From: Heterobilharzia americana
Taxonomy: Eukaryota; Platyhelminthes; Trematoda; Strigeidida; Schistosomatidae
Direction of reading: 5' to 3'
Length of the DNA: 64,000 nucleotides
NCBI GenBank assembly: GCA_944470555.2
Contig: OX104127.1
Location: 55,274,140 to 55,338,139, forward strand
Below are positions 42,737-52,664 of this stretch, piece by piece. The notes beneath the pieces were generated by a model. That model did no database searches, was not told where the DNA came from, and saw only the letters and a list, made by a program, of their open reading frames with translations. Within the stretch, counting starts at the first letter, position 1. Each line of letters starts with the position of its first letter. The position numbers and the translations under genes are program-made.

Positions 42737-43479
42737 CTAGGGTAAATGTAAGCACTGGCTCCTGCCAATCTTACAAAAGTACTTTACACTTCGATGGTGA
42801 AAAGCGTACAACATACTAACAATAATCGACAACTGTTCATGTGCAATTTGAGTAGCCTGTGTGTTACCGTACGGTAAGACGTTATCGTCCGCATATTCGA
42901 AGTTGAAAAGCCATCTTTCGAGTAGTAAACCAACACCACCGTCACGCACTTCTTTCAGAGGTATATCAAGAATGTCATCGATGGGAAAGTTAAACAGAAA
43001 TAGAGAAATTGGGCAACCCTGCCTAGCCTCACAGATAGTTTGGAGCAACGGAGACGGGTGGTTGCATGCCCTCATTCTACCTGAGGTGTTATTATGTGGG
43101 GTTTTCAAGATGCTAGTAAATTTCTCAGGGACATGCCTCTCCAACAGACAAATCTAGAATAAAGCTGTGTCCAGCCAACTGAAGGCAGCCCTAATGTCAA
43201 GAAATTCAACGATAGTTGGCCTGCAATACGTCTGGCGATGTTCAAGCATCTGGCAGAGAGTAAGCACATGACTAATGCATTCACGACCTGAACGAAACCC
43301 AGACTACTCCCCGCGAATGAGTTCCGCAGGCGTTTTTCAAAATCTGTGACGAACAATAGCAGCCAGTATTTTTGACGCAACGGGCAACACACTAATACTT
43401 CGATGATTGTCATATACATCACGAAGATATCTTTTAAAGATAGGCACAGAGAAAGCTTCATTTCAGAGTGATGGAACAC
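42737..43479 (-). pseudogene. CR1-type reverse transcriptase
   Basis: Two frames cover the RT. The first (43479-43105) overlaps a shifted true frame reading RGECISHVLTLCQMLEHRQ, TIVEFLDIRAAFSWLDTALF (block A, D preserved). The second (43144-42737) reads RHVPEKFTSILKTPHNNTSG, QTICEARQGCPISLFLFNFP and IDDIL (block B), then WLFNFEYADDNVLPYGNTQA (block C with intact YADD) and RSQCLHLP. The catalytic aspartates survive, but the split frames prevent an intact protein. Confidence 0.86.
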
Positions 43480-44495
43480 TGTCAGTCTGCCATGCTTTCC
43501 TAAATAATCTAGTCACTTCCCTGACTAGAGTTGTTCCTCCATTCTTAAAGAGAGCCGTAGGCCAGTTGTTTGGGTCGGGGGCTTTGTAGATCTTTGTTTC
43601 GTTAGGTGGGACAGTGTTAACTGACTATGGGGAACGATACACTGAAACTGAAGATGCTGAAGCAGTGGACCAGCTAAACTGCTCTTCCACGCTATCCTCC
43701 CAGCGTTCCTGGTGTTTATGAAAATTGTTTATTTGCATATCATCTACCTCACAGGCCGTCTCACTGGCACCTGGTTTCTTACTATCAGTGGCCTGGATGA
43801 GCTAGAACAGCTTTTGGCAAGTGCAGCTGCTTTCATCTCACTCGCGCATTCTGACCACCAAGTTTCACTGTCCTTGCGTAAACGTTGCATAATCTTCGGC
43901 GTAAGAGACTTATGCAAACTACTGTACTCGCTATCCACAGGACGCCAAGAAGTTGCAAGGAGCTCACAGACACCCAGTGTCTATTAGCGCGGAATTCTGC
44001 CAAACTGCCAGCGGCCTAACTCGCTATTTTGATGGTGTCTTTCAAGTGCAGCCAATGCTCGTCTACACTTTATGGAGGATTGGTAACCAGCTTTGAATCT
44101 AGCTTGGATTAGTATTCATCTGAAATACTAGATGCAACTTACTTGTTAACAGTGACCTGTCTAAGATGGTGGTTTTAATGAATACCAAAACGCAAGACGA
44201 GCTTGGCATACATTAAAGCATGATCAGGGGCCAGACAAGTACTCCATGTGGAGCGGGAGCCCTACGTGCACCCAAGCCATCGGCAGCTGATTGCAACATG
44301 ATCTATTTGAGTTCAGGCTTGAGTGGCAGCGGGAGTACGCCAACTAGCATTACGGTGATGGGTGCGCCGGAAGTTTGTGCTGACCAGAAATAGGTTGTGA
44401 TCTGCACAATGCTGCATAGAACGATCCCCGTTATTCGACCCGTGGCCAACTAGTCCCCACTGGTCACCTAGACGACTCTCATTTGAGCCTGGACG

Positions 44496-45085
44496 TCAGA
44501 CTTGCGCATTCAAGTCTTCAGGTAGTACTACAATATCTGTCGAACTCACTTGGTTGAGATCACCCAGCTGATGACAGAATTCATCCTTGGTTGCATCCGG
44601 CTGATGGTCCGTTGGAGCGTAGGTAGAGGTGATAAAGAGATATCGCTTTTCTTGCCGGTTACCTCTTACCCAAGATGAGCCTTCCGGCCTAACGGCACAC
44701 ATAAGACTGTTGATGGGGGTCCATTTAAGTAGTCCAGCTTCGGCTTGAGCGCTTAGTGCGACACCGGCATCAGCGAGACCGGCTACCGATGCCAAAGGGT
44801 CCTCTGATGAGCTCATATGAATCATGCTTTCTGAGCTGACAGATGTGGAACTAATTCAAAGCATCTTGCTGGGATTCTGAATGTAGGTGTCTTAGATGCA
44901 GCATAAATCAATAGCGAAGCTTTCCAGTGTCTTAGCCAAACCTGCCTGTTGTTGGATCTGCACTAAGGTGCAAATATTGAAGGTGACGAGTTTAAACAGC
45001 AAGCATGCTTTAAGGGTAATCGGGTCAGATGTCGCACTGGAAAACAGATTTATGGGGCAACTATCTACTGAATCAAAAGGGTAGT
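44496..45085 (-). pseudogene. CR1-type endonuclease domain
   Basis: N-terminal part at 45085-44892: LVTFNICTLVQIQQQAGLAK, TLESFAIDLCCI (N of the first motif present; the S-E-T motif is cut by a stop). Then 44825-44496: AGVALSAQAEAGLLKWTPIN, SLMCAVRPEG, YLFITSTYAPTDHQPDATKD, EFCHQLGDLNQVSSTDIVVL and PEDLNAQV (the GDLN motif reads EDLN). The terminal SDH motif should lie near 44230 but is not clear. Confidence 0.85.
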
Positions 45086-45125
45086 GATAGGCCGGAAGTC
45101 TGAGATATAGAGAGCGGCTGAGTGA

Positions 45126-45725
45126 AGTGAAGATAAAGACAAAAGTGAAAATGGTTATTATGAAAATAATACAGTTCATATGTAAAAACAACAAGAACAA
45201 TATAATAGCAATAACTTAAGTAATTGGTTGTAAACTTCATAGTGTGGAGGGCTTGAGTATTCGCAGGAAAGTTGGTTAGTTGCTTCGAAATCTTCATTTT
45301 ATACTGCGAATTCGTATTTTATACGACCGCTGGGATACTGCTCAGTCGCCGAAACCGAATCAGATGGTTGTTTTAGGGGATCACTCCCCGAGCCTTCGAC
45401 TTAAAGTCTAATCGACGAAGAAGTGGAGCGACATCAGAAGCTGTATTCCCATGGTTTGTGGTGACCAAGATAGGTTCACACACCATTTATTCCATCCGGA
45501 ACCTGGAGCCCATGAGCACTATTAGTGTGGGACCATGGTTTACCAATCCCCCTAGGTGGACCCTCATTATCCACCAGTCTGGCTATAAGCGCCGGACATC
45601 CGCTTACGTCGTTTCACTCCTCTGAAAACACCACCGCCACGTGAAGGCAGTGAATGGAACTTCTCTGGCATAAGTTGTGGACGCATACTAGGGCATTTGG
45701 GGGCGACACTCTGATTTCTTGTAAG
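45126..45725 (-). mobile_element. Probable 5' leader of the CR1-type LINE
   Basis: A 600-bp stretch noticeably richer in G and C than its surroundings, just upstream of the endonuclease on the minus strand. It contains CACCTAGGGGGATTGGTAA, TCCATTCACTGCCTTCACG and TCAGAGGAGTGAAACGACG. No frame of note. Assignment as 5' UTR rests on position and composition only. Confidence 0.5.
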
Positions 45726-45734
45726 GAGAACAGT

Positions 45735-46340
45735 AAGCCTGAAAATATACTAAGGAAGTTCATGGGGTGTCAATTAACTTCACCGTGGAAACTGAAAGTA
45801 ACTTGGAGTTTCACTTCTTTGATGTTCTCTTGAGAACAAGACATGATGATTCCTTAGGATGATCTATTTACAGGAAACGAACCTGGAATGTACATTACAA
45901 CAATTTTCAAAGCTGGGTTCCATGAAGTACGACAAGCAATCTAATTCATTCATTTTGCACAAGAATTAAAACAAATTGTACAGATGTTGTAGCACATGAG
46001 GAACTGGAAGTACTCCGAAGACTACTCTTCATGAATGATTATCCTTCAAGATTCACTAAGAGGATCATCAAGCCTGAAAGTTACTAGGAAAGAATCTCTA
46101 CTGTTTCAAAGAAAACACTAGCTATATACAGGAGATACAATGACAGAGATATTGAAGAATCGGTTATGGAAAATACTGAAGAAGACCTTTATTCCGTCCA
46201 ATTTTCTTTACTGAACTGTCTCTCGTTAATTTTTCCTAACCTAATAAGAGTATTTTGAAGATTGTTGCTCCTAGACGAAAGCATAAAAATATATAATGAT
46301 GCTCATGGACACGGAGGGCTAAGTTGTCAGGGTCTATGAG
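45735..46340 (+). mobile_element. Penelope-like element remnant, RT thumb region
   Basis: A plus-strand frame with few stops reads VNFTVETESNLEFHFFDVLL (matching IxFTxExExxxxLPFLDVLI), SIYRKRTWNVHYNNFQSWVP (compare VYRKPTWxGQYxxFxS), then CTDVVAHEELEVLRRLLFMN and DYPSRFTKRIIKPESY. The catalytic YxDD would precede 45735 but has been replaced by the CR1 leader, so the element was cut by that insertion or a rearrangement. The endonuclease half is not recognisable. Confidence 0.75.
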
Positions 46341-46439
46341 AATAAACCATTTGTTCACCAGTTTCGAACTTAATTATTCAATGACTTCAGTTGAAATAAA
46401 TGCGGTCAGGATACATTAAAGAGTCTGTTTTAGGTTTGT

Positions 46440-46700
46440 ATGGAGTTACTGACTTCAAGCTGCTATTCATCACGGACTGGTATTAATTAGAAAACCATTG
46501 AAAATCTGCGATCACTGGATAACTGTTTCGTCCTAGTGTGGCAATCTTCAGCAGTAAGCATCTACAACCTGATCAGGAAAAAAACACAGTAGATTGATTT
46601 CTTGAAACCAGCAAGTTGCCATTCAGCCACTTGGTTGGAATCTGATAGTCCTGACTGTCATACTTCTGTCAGTTTTCAGCATAACACGGCGAAGCCAGTG
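46440..46700 (-). mobile_element. S1 SINE, diverged
   Basis: TTCAAGCTGCTATTCATCAC, CACTGGATAACTGTTTCGTC and CTAGTGTGGCAATCTTCAGC correspond to S1 tail and ribozyme read backwards. tRNA-like part near 46590-46640 (GGTTTCAAGAAATCAATC reversed). Core lost. Confidence 0.65.
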
Positions 46701-47029
46701 AGAAATGACTCATACACAATAATATAGTGAATTCATTTGATAATTATGGCAATATCTGAAAGCATGTTGGTGAAAGGATTAATTGTCAAACCGAGTTCGA
46801 AAATCCATTACAGTACAACCATGTTTGGTTCACAGATTCAACTTTTCCACTGCATTATTATTATTTGTATTAAATTTTTGGGCCAAAGAGTATAGCCTGT
46901 ATGTCTCAACATATCCAAGGTAGGAGAGGAGTGAAAATGAGCAAAGAGAATAATTAAGCGTAGAGAGTTAGCTTTTAAATTTGTTATCAAGATGACTGTC
47001 TTCGATAGCTATGACTTGTTAGTTTTTTA

Positions 47030-47130
47030 AAAGCAATCAATGGGAAGCCCTGGACCTAGGTTTCGTGTTTGTTGGCACTCATCAGCAAGGCGTATCTGCA
47101 ACCTCAACGGAAATGATATCCCACCCACTG
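47030..47130 (-). mobile_element. S3 SINE with intact ribozyme
   Basis: Minus strand: GTGACAGTGGGTGGGATATC, TTGAGGTTGCAGATACG, hammerhead (47046-47092), GGGCTTCCCATTGATTGC. It faces the plus-strand S3 copy at 47150-47520 head to head. Confidence 0.78.
47046..47092 (-). ncRNA. Hammerhead ribozyme (S3 type), consensus core
   Basis: On the minus strand, stem I CCTTG (47086-47090) / CAGGG (47048-47052) has five pairs including one G-U. The core is CTGATGA (47079-47085), stem II GTG/CAC (47076-47078 and 47065-47067) closes an eight-nt loop, then GAA (47062-47064), stem III ACCTAGGT (47054-47061, exactly self-complementary) and cleavage C (47053). Every conserved position is met. With 2685-2731 it is the best ribozyme in the window. 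Confidence 0.85.
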
Positions 47131-47149
47131 TCACAGTCAGCGGCTGACC

Positions 47150-47520
47150 TCCTTTAGGACTGGGTTACATGTAAAGTCACTGACTATAATACTGGGTGAT
47201 GCGGGTTCGAATCTCAGGTGGGACATCAGTTCCGCTAAGGTTGTAGATACGCCTTGCTGATGAGTTCCAACAACCACGGAACTCAAGTCAAGCACGGCTT
47301 CCTGCAGATTGCTTCCAACCAATTAACATCCACTGATGTCCACCGTAATTCTGAGCATTCTATCTTGGTGGTCACACTGCAAATATGATCGATTGGATTC
47401 GGTCTGCACTCAGGACTAGACGACATGAAATTGGTTGCTTTCCCGTGACCAATCAGTACATAGTTATAATTTGACCGACTTGTACTACTGATACTGTGTG
47501 ATGACCGAAGGTGAAATGGA
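47150..47520 (+). mobile_element. S3 SINE, near full length
   Basis: tRNA-like head at 47170-47225 with a good B box (GCGGGTTCGAATCTCAGG), GGGACATCAGTTCCGCTAAG, GTTGTAGATACGCCTTGCTG, a ribozyme with CTGATGA and stem II GTTCC/GGAAC but TCAAG in place of GAAA, then GCACGGCTTCCTGCAG, ACATCCACTGATGTCCACCG and the tail ACATGAAATTGGTTGC to GTGACCAATCAG. Serves as the unbroken reference for the split copy at 6810-7450. Confidence 0.82.
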
Positions 47521-47524
47521 AGTA

Positions 47525-47612
47525 TTGGTCGCAGCAGGATTTTGACTAGAGCCCTGCAGTTTACCGGCTCAGTGCTCGACTAATCAAACTACAAGACCCA
47601 ATCACCACCTGG
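47525..47612 (-). repeat. tRNA-like head, probable SINE
   Basis: Minus strand: GGTCTTGTAGTTTGATTAGT (A-box side) and GGCTCTAGTCAAAATCCTGC (B-box side), about 35 nt apart. No cloverleaf that would make it a real tRNA. Confidence 0.5.
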
Positions 47613-48069
47613 TATCAGTAACATAGGTCCATCAGACCAAGATTGTCTCAGATAGTCAAACTGAAAAGCAATATGATGTTCCTCCTCTCTGTTTCAGTTT
47701 AGTTTGGATTGGCATGAGGAGACTTGACTGGGCAGCCACTGTGAATAGAATGAATTCATATTCTAGCCAGAGGAAAATTAAGATCTACTGAGGGGCTGAA
47801 TGTCTCAGCTCAGTTAATACAGCATAACACTGATGAAACGAAGGTCAATCGGTATCAACTATGCACTTTTGTTATACTTATACAGAACTATCCCTTTCAT
47901 TGTTGATTGATTTTGCTACCTTTCGTCTCCTTTTACAATTAGTTCTTAATAAAACAGAAATAAGGTAAACCACAAACTTTATAAAGATCAAAACATTTTA
48001 AAAGTGGTCATTATTTAAAATTTTGTAATGAGCTCGATTCCTAATAAGAATAACACCAATCAATGGAAA

Positions 48070-48150
48070 AGAGGCATACTGAATTGATGAATACCAAATA
48101 GGACGAAATGCACCTCCTAGATTCGACTGCTAGCCACCATCCATTGTTTG
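48070..48150 (+). mobile_element. SM-alpha-type SINE fragment
   Basis: ATTGATGAATACCAAATAGG, GACGAAATGCACCTCCTAG and TTCGACTGCTAGCCACC. Core C3 is T and stem II is mismatched. Head not seen. Confidence 0.65.
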
Positions 48151-48511
48151 AAAACAATACTTGATAAAGGTTACTGAATTGTTTTCCACTATCAATAGGG
48201 CAACTATTCCGAAGTCATCTGAAATAACCCGTTTGACATTGTTTGTAGAGTTGATGAAAATTCTTATTATGGTACCTCTAATTATGTATATCTTAAGTAC
48301 AGTACCTTCATCCTTATCCAGTTGATTTTCAATAGAAAAAAACAATCGAACTGTAGATGAAAAACCTTGACCTCATGCTTTACACTATTTGTAATTTATT
48401 TCAATGAATACTGATTTAAGTAATTGAATAAAATTTATCTAGTTTGCCGATTGGCAAATTGAAAATAAAGTCAGCTGAACACATTGATATTTTTATGAGT
48501 TATATTATTTG

Positions 48512-49505
48512 TCCCTTGGGTTCCTAGTGGAACATGCAGCCTCAGTAGCACATCTCCAGTGCACTCTGTTCTCTGCAGACTTTTGAACCTATCTCAACAA
48601 CAGCCCAGAAGCTCTCATTTCTTCCTCACACGATCTCTTCCATGTCACCCTCAACTGGTATGCCCAATTCATCATTTCCTATCTGGGTTCCACTTGAGTG
48701 CCTGGCCTGGCGCGTGATGTTCCCAAATAGCCTCCTCAGTGTATGCCCAATCCAATCCATCTCCACTTTCTTCTTCTGCATATTCGTTGGCTAATAGGTT
48801 CTTGCCTCGTTGGTTCATTGTTAGTCAGAGTTCCTTGTTTCTTATTCTTTCTGGCCATCTGATCTTCAGTATTGAGTGAGCATAGGTGATAGCTGTTGAT
48901 GAATGTCTGAATTTGTTGGAAGTACTTTTCGTGGCGCGCCAAGTTTTTGAAACATATAGCAACACTGATTTGACTGTCACTGGTGTTGAAAATCCGGATG
49001 TTGTTCACACTTTATGCTGAGTGCAGTAGAGGAGATCTCCACACTGGTTTCAGGTTAATGAACACCTGTCTTGCTGTCTTTCTGACCCTGGCTGGCTTTC
49101 CTGTCCTCATCTGTGCCACTGCCTGAAGTTGAAACGGTTGCGTCTAGATAGGTGAAAGAGACTCGTTCGTTTAAGTTTCTCTTGTTAATAGTGATTAGAG
49201 CTTGTTGTTGTTGTCGGTAGTGTTGGTTGGGTATCTTCATCAACTCTGTCTTCTCTACGTTCACTTCAAGTCCCATCTTCGCCCTTCTACTTCTTCTGTC
49301 AACTTGTTGGATTCTGTCTGTAGATCTTCGGGTTTGTGTGACATTAGACATAAGTGGTCATCGACGAAATCCAAATCTTCTTCTGGGATGTTTTCCCCGG
49401 TCTAGCGTATCCCCCTCTTCTCGCTCCTTACTGTTTGTTGCATGATCCAGTCCACTACAATCAGGAATATCATTGATGATAGTAGGCGGTAGCCTTGTTT
49501 TACTC
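48512..49505 (-). mobile_element. RTE-clade LINE, 5'-truncated
   Basis: Minus strand from 49505: GYRLLSSMIFLIVVDWIMQQ (block B side), TVRSEKRGI, a frameshift across the FADD block (DFVDDHLCLMSH), QQVDRRSRRAKMGLEVNVEK, SFTYLDATVSTSGSGTDEDR, RIFNTSDSQ, TFINSYHLCSLNTEDQ, RRRKWRWIG and the 3' UTR at 48512-48560. The left end joins ATTATTTGTCCCTTGGG, a minimal A/T tail. The right end is near an ACT microsatellite-rich segment. Confidence 0.92.
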
Positions 49506-49616
49506 CTGTCATATCCAAATACATGCTAACTATTATCCTTATTATTATTAATACTTCCACTTCCGCTTCTGTTATTGCTGCTACCACTGCTGCTGGTGCT
49601 GCTGCTACTAGTAGTA

Positions 49617-49626
49617 CTATTACTCA

Positions 49627-49668
<42 letters not shown>

Positions 49669-49690
49669 CATTAATGATAATAATAGGACT
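49617..49690. repeat. (ACT)n/(TAA)n microsatellite
   Basis: About 15 ACT units followed by AATGATAATAATAG. Confidence 0.92.
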
Positions 49691-50054
49691 GTTGTCATCA
49701 TTGTTACTTCATTGTCTTCTGGATACTTAGATAAAAACAGAACAAAACAAAGTTTTTATAACTGTTTTACTGGAAAACTAATCAATTTTCTATTCACTTT
49801 GAATAAAAATCACATGATAAATTTCCGGATAATCCATAATGAAAGATAAAAATAGTTATAGTTTTATTCCACAAATTTGTGCTATGGTTGTTACATTATT
49901 TGCAGGGGTTGATGGATAAAAAAAGGGTTGGATAAGATTTTCAAGTTATTCATAGGATGCGTATAAATTATAAAGTTAATGGGCAATTAAAGGATTAGGA
50001 AATATGAATGAGGCAAATCAATCGTGATAACTGGATTTAGGAGTTTGTGGGGTT

Positions 50055-50410
50055 TTGTTGATTTTTCTAATTGGTATTCATCATGAACTGACATCAGTTG
50101 AAGGAACATTAGAAACCTGGGAGTACTGGATAGCTGTTTCGTCTCAGCATGGGACTCCTCAGCAGTGGGCATCTGTTACCCTACCGTCTACGGGTTGAAC
50201 CCAAGACCGTCAGATTTTGTAGTCGACAAGTTACCACTGAGTCGCTGGGTCGAAATCCAATGGTCCATATTTCCAACTTCTTTCAGTTCATGACACAGCG
50301 TGACCATCATCTAATATTATCGTTGGAAATTTGTCCTTACGACTACCTGGTTTGACCTACTGGTCATTAATTCTCATTGGAACTTCGGGAATCACTTCTC
50401 AAATTTAGAT
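50055..50410 (-). mobile_element. S1 SINE, full length
   Basis: Minus strand: leader GAAGTGATTCCCGAAGTTCC, GAACTGAAAGAAGTTGG, tRNA-like head (CAGTGGTAACTTGTCG; GGTCTTGGGTTCAACCCG), hammerhead (50122-50168) and tail ending near 50060. The ribozyme is still close to functional form although the element is about as diverged as 20325-20702. Confidence 0.85.
50122..50168 (-). ncRNA. Hammerhead ribozyme (S1 type), core present
   Basis: Core CTGAGGA (50156-50162), stem II GTC/GAC, GAA, ACAGCTAT, cleavage C, stem I CACTG with CAGTA (four of five pairs). One stem I mismatch; activity uncertain. Confidence 0.7.
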
Positions 50411-50499
50411 CGTAATAAGTTGGAAATACTTTGTTACAAATTAAACTTATTGTGAAGATTAAATGAAGTAACAACGGGAACTGTTAAGTGTAAAAACAA

Positions 50500-50520
50500 T
50501 AATAATAATAATAATAATGA
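50500..50520. repeat. (AAT)n microsatellite
   Basis: Seven to eight AAT units, not attached to a recognisable RTE end. Confidence 0.85.
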
Positions 50521-51039
50521 CGATATAAGAGTACAAAGATTTATCTAACAAACGTAGAAGTTTCAGAAAATTGAAACAGACCAAGACTATATTAGGTTAA
50601 AACCAAGGTAGAGAGAAAGACTGCACATATATCTTTTACACGCCAAAGTCAGGCTTCACTTCATAGATAGCTAAAGTCTCTGCTGAAGACAGATAAAGGA
50701 TAAAATGTTTGAGTAAATTCGATAGACAACCTCAAAATCATTGTTTTCATCGGTTCAATGTTTAGAATCGATTAAATGTTCAAAGTAAGGACTTCCAACG
50801 CATTTCCTTTCATCCCTATGAAAGCAGTTTGGAATATGTTCTTGTATATGTGTTTTGACTGTAATGTCTGGTTACAACCGATTTAGCTTTCTCCATAGAA
50901 GAAGGACACTAGAAGGTGTCCTGTAAAGGGATATTGTCCTTAACGCATACAGAGAACAACTTACAACTGGCAAAGAATTCATGAAGTTTGGCTGCGAAGA
51001 AAGTCCAACTAAATGATCTCTAAAAATAATTTTTGAAAA

Positions 51040-51720
51040 TGTCTGATGTTATATTACCCCTTTAAATTTGAGATTGGCACATCATCCATCCATAGTTCGG
51101 AAATAATTGCATGTTGAGTGAAATTGATTGTTGCGCATTATCGCATATTTTGTACTTCAAGTTAGTTGTTTCATTTTCATAAATTATGGTGCGTTGTGGT
51201 CAAGTTATTTAGCTGTATGTACAAACGAATCAGGTCATTATTTTCTCTTGGGTTCCTAGTGGAACATAGAGCTTCAGTAGCACATCTCCATTCCACTTTG
51301 TTCTCTGCAATCTTTTGAACCTGTCACTACGACTGCCCATAAGCTTTCATTTCTTCCTCATATGATCTCCTCTATGTCACCCTCGTTTCGGACGCCTAGC
51401 TCGTCATTTCCCCCAATGAATCAGATAGCCTGAAGTAAATATACGCACAATAAGCATCAGACCTTGAATTTCATTGTCAGAGATTGGGAAGTTTGAATCG
51501 CGTGACTTGTTGTATATGTGAATTGAGTGTAGGATATCGGGTTATGTATTCGAAACCAATCACTTCCAAGGTTAATAGTAAATAAGCCGTATCACATACT
51601 TAGGACAATCACAGCCAGACAAAGTTATGGCAAATTGGGTTAACGAAGGAATATAACAATGGTATTCTATACAAACTAATCAGAAGTTTGAGTGGTGCTA
51701 TAAAACTTGAGAATTAACTG
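51040..51720 (+). repeat. R3 interspersed repeat, copy C, split by an RTE tail
   Basis: Left part 51040-51235, right part 51418-51720. Shares with copy A: TTCATAAATTATGGTGCG, GAATCAGATAGCCTGAAG, GACTTGTTGTATATGTG, GAGTGTAGGATATCGGG, TTAACGAAGGAATATAACAA. The inserted sequence is a minus-strand RTE 3' end. Confidence 0.75.
51236..51417 (-). mobile_element. RTE-clade LINE, very short 3' end with target duplication
   Basis: Only about 180 bp: the 3' UTR (TATGTTCCACTAGGAACCCA) and the last part of the C-terminal region (GGGGGAAATGACGAGC to GAGGAGATCATATGAGG). The flanks GAATCAGGT (51227-51235) and GAATCAGAT (51418-51426) form a nine-bp duplication with one difference, and R3 copy A shows a single uninterrupted GAATCAGAT, confirming insertion by target-primed reverse transcription. 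Confidence 0.93.
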
Positions 51721-52069
51721 CCCGAGATGACGTCTCACTTATGACTCAATCAACCAGCTGAAATCAACATTTATTTAAGTTTTCGGTCATGTTGAAACGG
51801 AATACTGTTCGGAAGCTGTAGTATGGAAATGACTAAAGCATTTTAAGATTTTGAGAAAAGCAATAAACAATATTGACAAAATAAACGTCCTATGCTGGTG
51901 AATTCAAACATCTGGGAAAACTACAGTTATCTGCAGAAATAACTGAAATATTTTCTATTTTCCGTTTTCATTCATCTAATCACTTGAAGTTCGTTAGGGT
52001 TCATGAAGCTAATTTCCTTTAAAATCGTTTAAGAAGGATAAAAAGAAAAATCAGTTTTGTAACTTTTTC

Positions 52070-52400
52070 AGGGATGGTTGACAGTGGAATTCAGGAGATA
52101 AATTCTGTTTTACTTGGGACTGTTCAACTGAATTTGCTTATTCTATCATCAAAGCTGTACCGATCGCACAAGCAGTAGCTATAGTAGCTCATTAGATTCG
52201 TAGATAATACTCTGGTGTTTGAAGTTATGGTTTCAAGTTCCAGTATTAGTGGGGTAGCATCAGTCATAGAGATGCAAGTATATGTAACTAGAGAGTTTCA
52301 TAGGAAATGAAACGCGCTTCGTGAATTCCGCTGCTAGCCATTATCCACTATCATCATCAAACTGAAAACATCAGCAATATTGAGGCGTCTGTGCAGCATC
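52070..52400. mobile_element. SM-alpha-type SINEs, opposed pair
   Basis: A minus-strand fragment (52070-52165: GGTTGACAGTGGAATTCAGG at the tail side) followed by a plus-strand copy (52180-52400) whose head has CTCTGGTGTTTGAAGTTATG and TTTCAAGTTCCAGTATTAGT, then GCATCAGTCATAGAGATGC, GAAATGAAACGCGCTTCG and TTCCGCTGCTAGCCATTATC. The plus copy keeps GAAAC and the ACGCGCTT stem III but not CTGANGA. Confidence 0.65.
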
Positions 52401-52664
52401 CCACATATCAGTCGTTTCAATCCATCCATTGACGGGAAATTTTAACCTCGCCTGGTTAGCTAGTTCAGTAGTTACTAGCCGGTCCTAAGCCCGGGTAAAG
52501 AGGGAAGGTTGGGCATATGACTAGCAACCCTAACCCCTAAAACCAATCCAACCGCAAAAAACTTCAAAGCACAATCAAGATATACGAAATAAAAACAAAA
52601 CTATTCCTCGCTGGAATCGGAGAGGCGAAATTACGCCGATTGGTGAAAGCCTTCAGGAAGCCAA

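Larger units (their letters stand above)
42245..45725 (-). mobile_element. CR1-type LINE, near full length
   Basis: Minus strand. From 45725: a GC-richer leader, endonuclease (45085-44496), a connecting region with SCSSSRP near 43790-43830, reverse transcriptase (43479-42737), a C-terminal part (RDVSLIVKGCVYNA near 42680-42630) and the 3' UTR matching the 9960-12470 copy (ACTCCATCCAGGGAGTCGTG; ATCCTACGGCCCC). Length about 3.5 kb. Frameshifts and stops interrupt all parts. Confidence 0.85.

Noticed and set aside
42737..43479. CR1-type RT as an active gene
   Set aside because: YADD is intact but the frame is broken twice and the endonuclease GDLN motif is lost, so it is a pseudogene.
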